A stretch of 64,000 nt of DNA. Origin: Arthrobacter sp. Soc17.1.1.1. GTDB taxonomy: Bacteria; Actinomycetota; Actinomycetes; Actinomycetales; Micrococcaceae. The notes below the pieces were generated by a model. The model saw nothing but the letters and a program-made list of their open reading frames with translations. It had not been told where the DNA came from and did no database searches. The DNA lies in contig NZ_JBAJII010000001.1 of assembly GCF_036867195.1 (NCBI RefSeq), positions 3,162,001 to 3,226,000 on the forward strand, in the 5' to 3' direction. Numbering within the stretch: position 1 is the stretch's first letter; each line of letters begins with the position of its first letter. Below are positions 19,771 through 30,100 of the stretch, in pieces. Position numbers and translations under genes: made by a program.

Positions 19771-22122
19771 ATGGCTGCGCGCAAATCACCCCTCTTCGAC
19801 ACGGCAACCACCCTCGGCAAGATCATCGCGTTCCTCGGGATCAGCGGTCTTGCGGGTGTGCTCGCCGCAGGCCTCCTCGTGCCCGTGGCTGCCGCCGCCG
19901 GCACGGGCGCGTCGGCCTCGCTGCAGTTCTTCGAGCAGCTGCCCGCCGAGATGGAACGTGAGGCGCTCGCCCAGCCGACCACCATCCAGGCCTCCGACGG
20001 ATCCCTCATCGCCACCCTGTACGAGGAGAACCGCCAGCCGGTGACGCTCGACCAGGTGTCCACGACGATGCAGGACGCCCTGATCGCCATCGAGGACTAC
20101 CGCTACTACGAGCACGGCGGCGTGGACCTCGAGGGCATCCTCGGCGCGATCGCCAGCAACGTCTCCAGCGGCACGACCCGCGGCGCCTCCACCATCACGC
20201 AGCAGTTCGTGAACAACGTCCTGATCGACGCCGCCCGCCAGAACGGCGGGACCGTCACCCTGAGCGGCGGCGGCAAGTCGGTCGGCGACAAGCTGCGGGA
20301 GATGAAGCTCGCCATCGCCGTCGAGAAGGAGATGTCGAAGGACGAGATCCTCGAGGGCTACCTCAACATCGTGCCTTTCAGCGGCACCACCTACGGCGTC
20401 CAGGCCGCCTCGAAGTACTTTTTCAACACCGAGGCCAAGGATCTCAACCTGGCGCAGAGCGCGCTCCTGGCGGGCCTGGTCAACGGCCCGAGCGCCTACA
20501 GCCCCGAGACGAACCCGGAGGGAGCCCTCCAGCGACGCAACATCGTCCTCGGAGCCATGCTCACGCGCGGCAAGATCACCCAGGCGGAGCACGACGCTGC
20601 CGTCGCGACCGATCTCGGTCTCGCCATCACGCCGACCCTCAGCGGCTGCGTCGGCGCCGCGCAGGCCCCGTACTTCTGCGACTACGTCACGCACCTCGTC
20701 CTCAACGATCCCGCCTACGGCGAGACGCCGGAGGAACGCGAGAAGGTGCTGTTCCGTGCGGGCCTGACCATCAAGACGACCCTCGACTCGCGTGTCCAGG
20801 CCGCAGCCCAGACCGCGGTCAACGAGACCGCGAACCCCGACACCACCGACGGTGCCGTGGGCCACTCCATGACCAGCCTCGAGCCCGGGACTGGCAACAT
20901 CCTCTCCATGGCCCAGAACACCCGGTACATGCCCGGCGAGGCAGCCGGCGACTCGGTGCTCAACTTCAACGTGGACCAGTACCAGGACGGCGATCCCGCC
21001 AGGAGCCTCGGCGGCGTGGGCGGGTTCCAGCCCGGGTCGACCTTCAAGCCCTTCACCGTGGCCGCGTGGGTGGACTCGGGGCGCTCGCTGAACACCGCGA
21101 TCGACGGCCGCAAGCGCACCTACCCCGAGGGTGACAAGTGGCCGGCGAGCTGCCTTCCCGGCGGCTCGTACACGGTCCTGAGCGACGACGGGAAGGGCTA
21201 CTCGCCGCAGAACTACGGCGACACGAACTACGGCACCTACACCGTGCTGCGCGGGCTGGCCCAGTCCTACAACACGATCACCATGCAGACCGCCCGTCAG
21301 CTGGACATGTGCAGGATCTTCGACATCGCCTACGAGATGGGCGTGCACAACGGCAAGAGCGCGGACGGTTCCGCGGAGAAGCTCGACGTCCTCGCGCCGG
21401 GCCTCATCGGCGGCGTCCAGGACGTGGCACCGCTGTCCATGGCCACGGCGTTCGCGGGCTTCGCGGCCGAGGGCAACGTCTGCCAGCCGCGCGCCATCAC
21501 CGAGGTGACCGCCGCGGACGGCACCAGCTACCCCGTCGCTCCCGTGAACTGCAAGCAGGCCATCTCGAAGGAGACCGCGCAGGGCACGAACTATGCCACG
21601 CAGGAGGTCATCAAGTCCGGCTCCGGCCAGCTCCTCGAGTTCGGGGAGATCCCGATGGCCGGCAAGACCGGTACCAACGACCAGCGGTCGCAGACCTGGT
21701 TCATGGGCTACAACTCGGGCATGGCGACGGCGAGCTGGATCGGCAACTGGAAGGAGGGCAACACCTCCCTGAGCGGCCTGCAGATCGGTGGCCGCACCTA
21801 CCCCGAGATCGACGGTTCGCTGATCGCCGGTCCCTCCTGGGCACGCTTCATGCAGCAGATCCCCGGTTTGTACGTGGGCAAGCCCTTCGCGAATCCCCCG
21901 GCCGCCATGATCAACGGCCCCCAGCGCGGCACCACGCCGGTCAACCCCGCGCGGCCCGCGGCGCCGGGTAACGGCACCGGCACCAACACCGGTGCGACGG
22001 GGACCAACACCGGGGCGACCGGCACCGGTGACACTGGCACGGGCACCGTGACGGGTGGTACCACTGGAGGTAGCGCCGGCGGCAACTCCGGTACCAACGG
22101 CAGCAACGGAGGCAACGGCTAG
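19771..22122 (+). CDS. Class A penicillin-binding protein (transglycosylase/transpeptidase)
   Basis: Bifunctional peptidoglycan polymerase of 783 residues. One N-terminal helix (about 17-43) anchors it. The GT51 domain has the catalytic Glu108 in AIEDYRYYEHGG and GASTITQQFV. The transpeptidase has Ser423-x-x-Lys426 (GSTFKPFT), SYN at 499 and KTGT at 632. The last 55 residues are a Gly/Thr/Asn repeat tail, with no PASTA domain. It corresponds to M. tuberculosis ponA2 (Rv3682) by position, and like it is followed by a metallophosphoesterase gene. The ATG at 19771 is the only reasonable start. Confidence 0.95.
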   Translation: MAARKSPLFDTATTLGKIIAFLGISGLAGVLAAGLLVPVAAAAGTGASASLQFFEQLPAEMEREALAQPTTIQASDGSLIATLYEENRQPVTLDQVSTTMQDALIAIEDYRYYEHGGVDLEGILGAIASNVSSGTTRGASTITQQFVNNVLIDAARQNGGTVTLSGGGKSVGDKLREMKLAIAVEKEMSKDEILEGYLNIVPFSGTTYGVQAASKYFFNTEAKDLNLAQSALLAGLVNGPSAYSPETNPEGALQRRNIVLGAMLTRGKITQAEHDAAVATDLGLAITPTLSGCVGAAQAPYFCDYVTHLVLNDPAYGETPEEREKVLFRAGLTIKTTLDSRVQAAAQTAVNETANPDTTDGAVGHSMTSLEPGTGNILSMAQNTRYMPGEAAGDSVLNFNVDQYQDGDPARSLGGVGGFQPGSTFKPFTVAAWVDSGRSLNTAIDGRKRTYPEGDKWPASCLPGGSYTVLSDDGKGYSPQNYGDTNYGTYTVLRGLAQSYNTITMQTARQLDMCRIFDIAYEMGVHNGKSADGSAEKLDVLAPGLIGGVQDVAPLSMATAFAGFAAEGNVCQPRAITEVTAADGTSYPVAPVNCKQAISKETAQGTNYATQEVIKSGSGQLLEFGEIPMAGKTGTNDQRSQTWFMGYNSGMATASWIGNWKEGNTSLSGLQIGGRTYPEIDGSLIAGPSWARFMQQIPGLYVGKPFANPPAAMINGPQRGTTPVNPARPAAPGNGTGTNTGATGTNTGATGTGDTGTGTVTGGTTGGSAGGNSGTNGSNGGNG

Positions 22123-22123
22123 C

Positions 22124-23071
22124 GTGAAATCGACTTCCACATCCCGGAGCGGGGCACCGCTCGGCTGGGCGGCAGGGCTGACCCTGACCACTGCGGCCGC
22201 GACCCTCGCCTACGCTTCGACCGTGGAGCGCACGCTGTACCAGGTACGGGAGGAGACCGTCCCGGTCCTTCCGCCGGGCACCCCGCCGCTGCGGGTGCTG
22301 CACCTGTCCGATATCCACATGGTGCCCGGGCAGAAGTCGAAGGCGGACTGGCTGCACAGCCTCGCCGGCCTGAACCCCGATCTCGTGGTCAACACCGGTG
22401 ACAACCTGAGCCACCGGAAGGCCGTGGGGCCGCTCCTCGAGGCGCTGGAACCGCTCCTGAAGGTGCCCGGCGTCTTCGTGCCCGGGTCCAACGACTACTA
22501 CGCCCCCGTGTTCAAGAATCCGCTGCGCTACTTCGCCGGCCCGTCGATCGCCCCCAGGGAGTCGGCGCCGCAGGACCTGCCGTGGGCCGACATGTTCAGC
22601 GCCTTCGGTGCTGCCGGGTGGGTGGACCTGACGAACAGGTCCCAGTCCGTCGGGTTCCGCGGCCTCCGCATCGACTTCACGGGCGTCGACGATCCGCACC
22701 TCGACCGCGACCGGTACGCGCCCTACCCCTCGGGCAGCAGCACCTCGGCGGAGGCACCGCACATCCGCGTCGCCGTCGCCCATGCGCCCTACCAGCGCGT
22801 GCTGGACTACTTCACCGACGGCGGGGCGGACCTGATGCTCGCCGGCCACACGCACGGCGGCCAGGTGTGCGTGCCGGGCTTCGGTGCGCTGGTCAGCAAC
22901 TGCGACCTGCCCACGTGGCGCGCCCGGGGGCTCACGCAGTGGGAGCAGAACGGCCGCTCCGTCCCCCTCAACGTGTCCGCGGGCATCGGGACGTCGCGCT
23001 TCGCGCCGATCCGCTTCGCCTGCCGGCCGGAGGCGGTCCTCCTGACCCTTACTCCCCGGAGCCCGCGCTAG
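22124..23071 (+). CDS. Calcineurin-like metallophosphoesterase, membrane-anchored (YkuE type)
   Basis: 315 residues from GTG 22124, two bases after the PBP stop and preceded by GGAGG, so the two genes form an operon. A hydrophobic segment near residues 12-28 acts as signal anchor. The dinuclear metal site is visible in order: LSDIHM, NTGDNLSH, PGSNDYY (Ser in place of the more usual Asn of GNHD) and AGHTHGGQ. Its homologue follows ponA2 in mycobacteria (Rv3683). The substrate is unknown; a phosphoester in cell-envelope lipid metabolism is a reasonable guess from context. Confidence 0.9.
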   Translation: MKSTSTSRSGAPLGWAAGLTLTTAAATLAYASTVERTLYQVREETVPVLPPGTPPLRVLHLSDIHMVPGQKSKADWLHSLAGLNPDLVVNTGDNLSHRKAVGPLLEALEPLLKVPGVFVPGSNDYYAPVFKNPLRYFAGPSIAPRESAPQDLPWADMFSAFGAAGWVDLTNRSQSVGFRGLRIDFTGVDDPHLDRDRYAPYPSGSSTSAEAPHIRVAVAHAPYQRVLDYFTDGGADLMLAGHTHGGQVCVPGFGALVSNCDLPTWRARGLTQWEQNGRSVPLNVSAGIGTSRFAPIRFACRPEAVLLTLTPRSPR

Positions 23072-23099
23072 CCACCCCTTCCTGCTTCTTCGGGTTCCC

Positions 23100-23118
23100 G
23101 TAACGTGATCGGCGTTAC
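23100..23118. promoter_or_regulatory. Inverted repeat before the ABC exporter operon
   Basis: GTAACG-N7-CGTTAC lies 65 bp before the exporter start. It is a possible operator; no regulator is encoded nearby. Confidence 0.35.
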
Positions 23119-23182
23119 AGTCCTCCTGGCCTAGGATGGTTGCTGAGGGACACCAATAACCATCGATCACCGAAGAGATGGC

Positions 23183-25051
23183 ATGAAGAACCAGAACACC
23201 CTGTGGGAATCGCTCGGGCGCCTCTATCCGCATGTCCGGCCCATCATCCCGAGGCTCGTCCTCGGGCTGCTGTGCGCCCTCGGGGCGAGCGTGATGGCCC
23301 TCGCCATCCCCCAGGTGCTCCGCGTGCTGGTCAACGACGCGCTGGCCGAAGGCGGGTCCGCCCGCACGGTCTGGATCGCCTCCGGCGTCGTGCTGCTCCT
23401 CGGCGTCCTCGAGGCCACCTTCGTGGCGCTGCGGCGCCAGTTCGTCATCACCCCGGCGACGACGGTGGAGACGAACATGCGCACGTCCTTCTACCGCCAC
23501 CTGCAGAATCTGACCGTCGAGTTCCACGACCGCTGGGGCAGCGGCCAGCTCCTCTCCCGCGCCATGAGCGACCTCAACCTCATGCGACGGTGGATGGCCT
23601 TCGGCCTCATCATGCTGGTGGTCACCTCGCTGACCGTGGTGATCGGCGTCGTCATCATGTTCTTCATGAGCTGGGTGCTGGCCCTGATCTTCCTCGCGGC
23701 CGCCGTGCCGCTGATCATCTACGGCTACTACTTCCGCGCCTCCTACAGCCGTGTCTCCCGCAAGAGCCAGGACCAGGCCGGTGACCTCGCGACGACGGTC
23801 GAGGAGTCGGTGCACGGTATCCGCGTGCTCAAGGCGTTCGGGCGGAGCCGCGAGGCGCTGGAGGACTTCGAGGAGCAGGCCGAGGAGCTCCGGCAGACGG
23901 AGATCTTCAAGGCGAGGTCCCTCGCGAACTTCTCCATGATCGTGACCCTGCTGCCCGAGCTCGCCCTCGGTGCGTCCCTCGTGGTCGGCATCATGCTCGC
24001 GGCGGGCGGCGACGTCAGCATCGGCTCGCTCGTGGCGTTCTTCGCGACGGCCGCGGCCGTCGCCGGACCGGTCGAGTTCATCGGTCCGCTGCTCGCCATG
24101 ACGTTCACGGCGAAGACCGCCATCGACCGCCACTACGAGGTCATGGAGTCCGAGAACACCATCACCGATCCGGCCGTCCCGGTGCACCTCGGGGAACCGC
24201 GCGGTGCCCTGGTGTTCGACGCCGTGCACTTCCGCTACCCCGACGCCCCACAGGACGCCGGCGACGTCCTCGACGGGATCGACCTGACCCTGCGCGCCGG
24301 CGAGACGATGGCGCTCGTGGGCGTGACGGGCTGCGGCAAGAGCACCCTCCTCCAGCTCGTGCCGCGCCTCTACGACGTCACGGGCGGCAGCATCAGCATC
24401 GACGGCGTGGACCTGCGCGAGCTCACCCTCGGGGAGCTGCGCACGCTCGTGGCCGTGGCGTTCGAGGACACCACGCTGTTCTCCAGCTCCGTCCGCGACA
24501 ACGTGCTCATGGGCTCCGACGCGACGGGCGCGGAGGCCGACCGGATCCTCGCCGAGGCCCTCGAGGTGGCGCAGGCCCAGTTCGCCCACGACCTGCCCGA
24601 GGGACTGGACACGCTCATCGGCGAGGAGGGCCTCAGCCTCTCCGGCGGCCAGCGCCAGCGCATCGCCCTGGCACGCGCGATCGCCGCGCGACCGACGGTC
24701 CTGGTCCTCGACGACCCGCTCTCGGCGCTCGACGTCGCCACCGAGGAACGGGTCTCCGAAGCCCTCCGCGCGGTGCTCACCACGACGACCACGCTCATCG
24801 TGGCCCATCGGCCCTCCACCGTGGCCCTGGCGGACCGCGTGGCGCTGCTGCAGGACGGGCGGATCTCCGACGTCGGCACGCACTCCGAGCTGCTCGCCCG
24901 CAACGACCACTACCGGTACGTCATCGCGAGCCTCGACGACGAGGAGATCGCCCAGCTGGGACGCACGGCGCAGCCCGCCGACCGGACCGCCGACGAGACC
25001 GCCCACCCCGCGCACGAACCCGCGCACGACGACGAGGAGGCGCTGGCATGA
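23183..25051 (+). CDS. Heterodimeric ABC exporter, subunit with degenerate catalytic site
   Basis: 622-residue half-transporter: a six-helix domain (about residues 20-300) followed by an ATPase domain. Walker [10 protein letters not shown] starts near residue 380, the signature is LSGGQRQ, and the H-loop is VAHRPSTV. Walker B reads [12 protein letters not shown], with Asp511 where the catalytic Glu should be. This is the hallmark of the degenerate half of asymmetric exporters such as TM287/288 or LmrCD. The stop overlaps the next gene's start as ATGA, so the subunits are made together. Substrate unknown; drugs, lipids or peptides are possible. Confidence 0.93.
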   Translation: MKNQNTLWESLGRLYPHVRPIIPRLVLGLLCALGASVMALAIPQVLRVLVNDALAEGGSARTVWIASGVVLLLGVLEATFVALRRQFVITPATTVETNMRTSFYRHLQNLTVEFHDRWGSGQLLSRAMSDLNLMRRWMAFGLIMLVVTSLTVVIGVVIMFFMSWVLALIFLAAAVPLIIYGYYFRASYSRVSRKSQDQAGDLATTVEESVHGIRVLKAFGRSREALEDFEEQAEELRQTEIFKARSLANFSMIVTLLPELALGASLVVGIMLAAGGDVSIGSLVAFFATAAAVAGPVEFIGPLLAMTFTAKTAIDRHYEVMESENTITDPAVPVHLGEPRGALVFDAVHFRYPDAPQDAGDVLDGIDLTLRAGETMALVGVTGCGKSTLLQLVPRLYDVTGGSISIDGVDLRELTLGELRTLVAVAFEDTTLFSSSVRDNVLMGSDATGAEADRILAEALEVAQAQFAHDLPEGLDTLIGEEGLSLSGGQRQRIALARAIAARPTVLVLDDPLSALDVATEERVSEALRAVLTTTTTLIVAHRPSTVALADRVALLQDGRISDVGTHSELLARNDHYRYVIASLDDEEIAQLGRTAQPADRTADETAHPAHEPAHDDEEALA

Positions 25052-26940
25052 GCCGCACCACGGCGACGCCCGGCGAGGCGCCCAGGGGCAGGGGCAGGGG
25101 CAGGGGCAGGGGCACGGGCAGGGGTACGGGCGACACCGCGTCGGCCGGCGTCCTCAACGAGGACGACGTCCTCCTCGACCGGGCCCGGAGCAGGTCCGTC
25201 CGCGCGCGGTCCTTCACACTCCTCGGTTCCCTCATCCGCCCCAACCGCCGGCAGTTCGTCTGGACGGTCCTGCTGGTGGTCATCTCGCAGGCGGCCCGCG
25301 TGGCCGGCCCCGCGATCATCGCCTTCGGCATCGACCGCGCCCTGCCCGCCCTGATCGCCGGCGATCCCCTCCTGCTGTGGACCGCCGGCGGCACGTACCT
25401 CCTCGCCGCGGTGCTCGCCTCGGTCCTGACGGCGGGTTACGTCCGCGCGACGGCGCAGCTCAGCCAGGCCATGCTGCTGGACCTGCGGCTGCGGGTCTTC
25501 CGCCACACGCAGCGGCTGAGCCTCGAGTTCCACGAGAAGTACACCTCCGGGCGCATCATCTCCCGGCAGACCTCCGACCTCGAGGCGCTGCGCGAACTCC
25601 TGGACTCGGGCGTCAGCTCCCTCGCCTCCGGGGCCATCTTCATGCTCTTCACGGCCGCCACCATCTTCGCCCTCGACTGGCGGACCGGCTTCCTGATCCT
25701 GGCCGCGGCTGTGCCCATGTTCCTCCTCGCCCGGTGGTACCAGAAGCACTCCCAGATCGCCTACCGCGAGTCCCGGGTGGTGTCCGCGCGACTGATCGTC
25801 CACTTCATCGAGACGATGACCGGCATCCGCGCCGTGAAGGCGTTCCGCCGCGAGGCGGTCAACGCGAAGCGGTACGACGAGCTGGCCGAGGACTACCGCA
25901 CGGTCACCGTCCGCTCCATCAACCTCAACGGCGTCTTCCAGCCCGGGCTCGTCCTGATCGGCAATGTGACAGTGGCCGTCGTGCTGGTGTTCGGCGGGTT
26001 CAGGGTCCTCGGCGGCACGCTCGAGGTCGGCGCGCTCCTCGCACTGCTCCTCTACAGCAAGCGGTTCTTCCAGCCGGTCGACCAGATGGCCATGTTCTAC
26101 AACTCGTTCCAGTCGGCCGCCGCGGCGCTCGAGAAGGTCTCCGGACTGCTCGAGGAGGTGCCGACCGTCCGGCCGCCGAAGCATCCCGTCCCGCTGCCCC
26201 ACCCCCGCGGGGCCATCGACTTCCACGGGGTGAGCTTCCGCTACGGGGAGGGCCCCGTGGTGCTGCCCACCCTGGACCTGTCCATCCGCGCCGGCCAGAC
26301 CGTCGCTCTCGTGGGCCAGACGGGCGCCGGGAAGTCGACGCTCGCCAAGCTCATCGCCCGCTTCTACGACGTGTCCGAGGGCCGGCTGACGCTCGACGGC
26401 GTGGACCTCAGGGACCTCGCGCCGGAGGACCTGCGGCGTGCCGTCGTCATGGTGACGCAGGAGGCCTTCCTGTTCAGCGGGTCCGTGGCGGACAACATCG
26501 CCCTGGGCAGGCCCGAGGCGAGCCGCGAGGAGATCGTCGCGGCGGCGCGGGCCGTCGGGGCCGAGGACTTCATCCTCGACCTCCCGGAGGGTTTCGACAC
26601 CGACGTGAACAAGCGCGGTGGCCGCGTCTCCGCAGGCCAGCGGCAGCTCATCAGCTTCGCGCGCGCGTTCCTCGCCGACCCGGCCGTGCTGATCCTGGAC
26701 GAGGCGACGTCGTCGCTCGACATCCCGAGTGAGCGGCTCGTGCAGGAGGGCCTGCAGAAGCTCCTCGGCAACCGGACGGCGCTCATCATCGCGCACCGGC
26801 TGTCCACCGTGGCGATCGCCGACCGCGTGCTCGTGGTGCACGACGGCCAGGTGGTGGAGGACGGGACACCCGCCGACCTCATCGGCGGCACCGGCAGATT
26901 CGCGACGTTGCACGCGGCGTGGAAGGACTCCCTGGTGTGA
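25048..26940 (+). CDS. Heterodimeric ABC exporter, subunit with canonical catalytic site
   Basis: 630-residue half-transporter pairing with the preceding one. A basic, disordered N-terminus (an RG repeat from hexanucleotide repeats) comes before six helices and the ATPase domain. Walker [10 protein letters not shown] is near residue 423 and Walker [12 protein letters not shown] has the normal catalytic Glu552. The signature is VSAGQRQ rather than LSGGQ. That is as expected, because this signature completes the degenerate site with the partner's Walker A and Asp511. The pair therefore forms one active and one inactive ATP site. Confidence 0.93.
   Translation: MSRTTATPGEAPRGRGRGRGRGTGRGTGDTASAGVLNEDDVLLDRARSRSVRARSFTLLGSLIRPNRRQFVWTVLLVVISQAARVAGPAIIAFGIDRALPALIAGDPLLLWTAGGTYLLAAVLASVLTAGYVRATAQLSQAMLLDLRLRVFRHTQRLSLEFHEKYTSGRIISRQTSDLEALRELLDSGVSSLASGAIFMLFTAATIFALDWRTGFLILAAAVPMFLLARWYQKHSQIAYRESRVVSARLIVHFIETMTGIRAVKAFRREAVNAKRYDELAEDYRTVTVRSINLNGVFQPGLVLIGNVTVAVVLVFGGFRVLGGTLEVGALLALLLYSKRFFQPVDQMAMFYNSFQSAAAALEKVSGLLEEVPTVRPPKHPVPLPHPRGAIDFHGVSFRYGEGPVVLPTLDLSIRAGQTVALVGQTGAGKSTLAKLIARFYDVSEGRLTLDGVDLRDLAPEDLRRAVVMVTQEAFLFSGSVADNIALGRPEASREEIVAAARAVGAEDFILDLPEGFDTDVNKRGGRVSAGQRQLISFARAFLADPAVLILDEATSSLDIPSERLVQEGLQKLLGNRTALIIAHRLSTVAIADRVLVVHDGQVVEDGTPADLIGGTGRFATLHAAWKDSLV
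25084..25125 (+). repeat. Hexanucleotide repeat in coding sequence
   Basis: Seven hexamers (four AGGGGC, then ACGGGC, AGGGGT, ACGGGC) encode an RG/TG tract near the exporter N-terminus. Hexamer gains or losses stay in frame. Confidence 0.9.
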
Positions 26941-26955
26941 ACCGGGGCGCCGGTT
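26940..26955 (+). terminator. Short terminator after the exporter operon
   Basis: AACCGG-GGCG-CCGGTT followed by further T residues, directly after the stop codon. Confidence 0.5.
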
Positions 26956-27027
26956 TTCCTCGCCGCTGATCCTCGGCTATTCTTGGACAGTTGCGGTTCG
27001 GGAGGTTCGGCCTCCCGGGTGCGACAC

Positions 27028-27101
27028 CGGGGTGTGGCGCAGCTTGGTAGCGCGCGTCGTTCGGGACGACGAGGCCGCAGGTTCAAATCCTGTCACCCCG
27101 A
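27028..27101 (+). tRNA. tRNA-Pro (anticodon CGG)
   Basis: A full cloverleaf folds: acceptor CGGGGTG/CACCCCG, D arm GCGC...GCGC, anticodon arm CGTCG-TTCGGGA-CGACG with CGG at 27062-27064, and T arm GCAGG-TTCAAAT-CCTGT. The discriminator is A; CCA is not encoded. A 7-bp hairpin (CGGGAGG-TTCGG-CCTCCCG, 26999-27017) lies just before it. No duplicated 3' end or integrase was seen nearby. Confidence 0.95.
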
Positions 27102-27113
27102 CCCTGCAGGACG

Positions 27114-27145
27114 AGAGGCCCGCCGGCACCAGCCGGCGGGCCTCT
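27114..27145. terminator. Terminator between tRNA-Pro and the helicase gene
   Basis: 13-bp perfect stem AGAGGCCCGCCGG with a 6-nt loop, between convergent transcripts. Confidence 0.85.
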
Positions 27146-27154
27146 CCCATGTCC

Positions 27155-30100
27155 TCAGGACCAGTGCTCCCGCACGAAGGGCGGCTCGGGCGATCCTGCC
27201 GTGTCCCGCCGGGCGCGTGTCAGCAGCGCGAACTCCGCCGGGGAGTCGATCTCGACCAGCGCGCAGGCACCGATCGTCCCGCGCCACCGCCGGGCGAACG
27301 CCTCCGCATCGGCACGCCGGCGTCCGAGGACGGACGGCACCGGCAGCGCCAGCTCCCGGGGCGTGAGCAGATGGGCCACCCACAGGCCGAGCTGCAGGAG
27401 GGGCTGCCGACGGACGGACGCCGGCTCACCGCGGGCGACCCGGAGGAGGAACCTCGGTGTGCGGACGGGCCCGAACAGCTCGGCGAGCGCCGTCGCGACC
27501 ACGCGACGCTCGGTGGCCGAGCCGCCGACCACCTCCAGCTCGAACCGCGCCACCAGCTCCCCGCTCGTCTCGGGCGTGACCCGGATGTCCCCGTCGCCGA
27601 AGGTCGGCACGTGCCCGGCGTCGTGGAGCGCGTCCGCGGTCGCGCGGACCACCCGACGGTACGCTTCGGCGGTGCCGAAGGCCTGGCGTGCGGCGAGGCC
27701 GAACTGCCGGCACAGCGGCCAGGCCAGCCAGCCGGCAAGACCGAGCGTGAGCGCCGTGCCGGCGAGGCCTGCGGCCACGTGGGACTGCCAGAGGTCGATG
27801 AGCAGCCCTCCGAACCGGTACAGGACCACGGCCAGCGTGATGAGGATCCCGGCGAGGATCACCTGGAGCGTCCAGCCGGTCCGGAAGGCCCTCGGACGGT
27901 CGCCGGGCACGACGGCCGACGCTCCCTCACGGTCGGCGTAGGGCTCCCCGATCCGCCAGGCCCGGTAGCTGTCCGCACGCGACGGCAGGGCGTCCGCGGT
28001 GGTCTGGTTGATGCCGCCCACGCTCTGCCGCCGGTCCTTGCCCTCGAGGGCACGCAGCCGGGCCGCCTGCTCGTCGCTGAGCGCGATCGACTGCCCGCGC
28101 ACCACCTGGGTGGAGTCCTCACGCCGCAGACCCCACACGCGCTCGTGCTTGCGGGTCATCCGGCGGATGTCCGGCGCGGACATCAGGCCGATCCTCGCGG
28201 GAATCACGGCCGTGACCACCCAGTTGTGGGCCACCTTCTCCGGCCAGGCCGGGTCCAGGCGGAGGGTACGCCCGCGGAGCTGCTGCGTGGAGGACGACGT
28301 CGCGACGGCGGTCAGGTCGATGAGCGTGTTGACCGCCGGGCAGTCCCACCCCTCCCCGAGCAGGCCCCGGGTGCCGACCACCAGGCGCACCTGCCCCCGG
28401 GCGAGCAGGGCGGACACCGCACCGACCACGGCGGCCGAGCCCCGGCCCGCCGCGTCGAGCGCGAGGACTCCCGGCGACCCCTCGACCGGGGTGGCGGTGA
28501 CGGGGGCGTCGAGGGCCTCCGACAGCGCCGGCACGAGGAGGCCTGCGTCGTGCGCGGCGATCCGGAGGTGCTGCGCGGTGACGAGGACGGGGCACAGGCC
28601 GGTGAGGGTCGGATCGGCCACGACGGAGTCGAACACACGGAGTGCTCCCGCCGCAGGCCCGGCGGCACCGCGCTTGTTCCCGTGCACGGCGAAGTCGGTC
28701 ACCACGACGGCGCGCACGAGCCCGCCGGTGGGCTGCTGGAGCTCGAGGCGCAGGATGTCGCCCACCGCCGCGTCCTTCGCCGCGGACGACGCGAGGAGGG
28801 TGTCGACGGGATCCCGTCCCCGCCGCACGCCGCGGTCCGTCAGCGTGTAGCCGAAATCGGCGACCGTCCGCCTGATCCGGTCCCACTGGTCGGCCCGCGC
28901 GGTGTCGGGCAGCACCCGGTCGAGCGCGTAGCGGGCGAGCAGGCGCACGCTCTGCTCGGTCTCCGGGGGTGTACGGAGGCCGTCGGGCAGCAGCGCCTCG
29001 AGGGGATGCTCCGGCGCAAGGGAGAGCAGCATCCGCGCCGCCGATTCCGCGAGGGCGAAGTCGTCGGCGAAGGCGCGGGCGAGGCGCTCCTCGGCAGGCC
29101 CGTCGCCGCCGTCGGCCGTCCCGGTCGACGGCTGGAGCAGCGCCGCGAGGTAGGCGACGCCGTCGTGCCCGGCCAGCAGGTCGCTGATGAGGTCGGCGAG
29201 GCGTCGCTCGTGCTCGCGCAGGAACGTCAGCTCGTCCTCGGGCGGCTCCACGAACCAGACATGGTCGCGGTAGGGGGCGAGGTTGCCCTCCTTGACGACG
29301 GCCGGGGTCGGCACCTCGTAGTCCACCTCGCCGAGCAGCGCCTCGTAGGTGTCGTAGGCCCTCCCGTCCTCGGGGGACGGCAGCGTGGCCGTCAGGCCGA
29401 TCAGCAGGGGCGTACGGCCGGCAGCACGGATGCGCGAGGCCAGGTAGGCGACGACCAGCGCCCAGTGGTCGAGGAGGTGGTGGCACTCGTCGAGGATGAT
29501 CGTCCCGACGCCGTGCGCGACGAGCCGGTCCACGAGTTCGCGGGCGTTGGGATGCAGCGCCGTCGCCAGCACGTCCGCGTCCTCCTGCGCCAGGTGCCGC
29601 CGGAGCCTGCGGGAGCGGCGCCGGATCCCGTCGCGGAACGCGCGCGGATTGGCCGTGCGCAGGTCCTCGATCCAACGCACCGCGGCTGCCTCACTGCGCC
29701 CTCCCCCGACGAGCTCCCGGGTCCACTCGGCCACGGCGAGATCGGTGAGCGGATTCCCTCCCTCGACCACGCTGAGCAGCTGGTAGGTCAGGGCGGTCAG
29801 GTCGCCGGGCCGGTGCGGGTCCTCGGACACGGCGCCTGCCGCGCCCTCGAGGCCTTCGGCGGTGCGGACCCACTGGGCGCGGATCGTGGCCGTCGGCGCG
29901 AGCGCGACGGCGCGTGCCCCGTGGCGCGCGGCGAGCAGCAGGCCGAGCAGCGTCTTGCCCGAGCCGGGCGGGGCGACGATGTGCAGGGGTTCGCCGGCGA
30001 CGACCGGGACGCGCTCGAGGACGTCGGCCTGATAGGTCCGCAGCCGTCCGGCGAACCGCCAGGACGCGAGAGGGGTGGTACGGCCCGCGGACCCAGGAGG

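Noticed and set aside
21941..25027. Minus-strand frame of about 1000 codons across the metallophosphoesterase and ABC exporter
   Set aside because: Low-complexity shadow composition, antisense to two well-supported genes.
27028..27101. tRNA-Pro as an integration site for a genomic island
   Set aside because: No integrase, no direct repeat of the tRNA 3' end, and flanking genes have normal composition.
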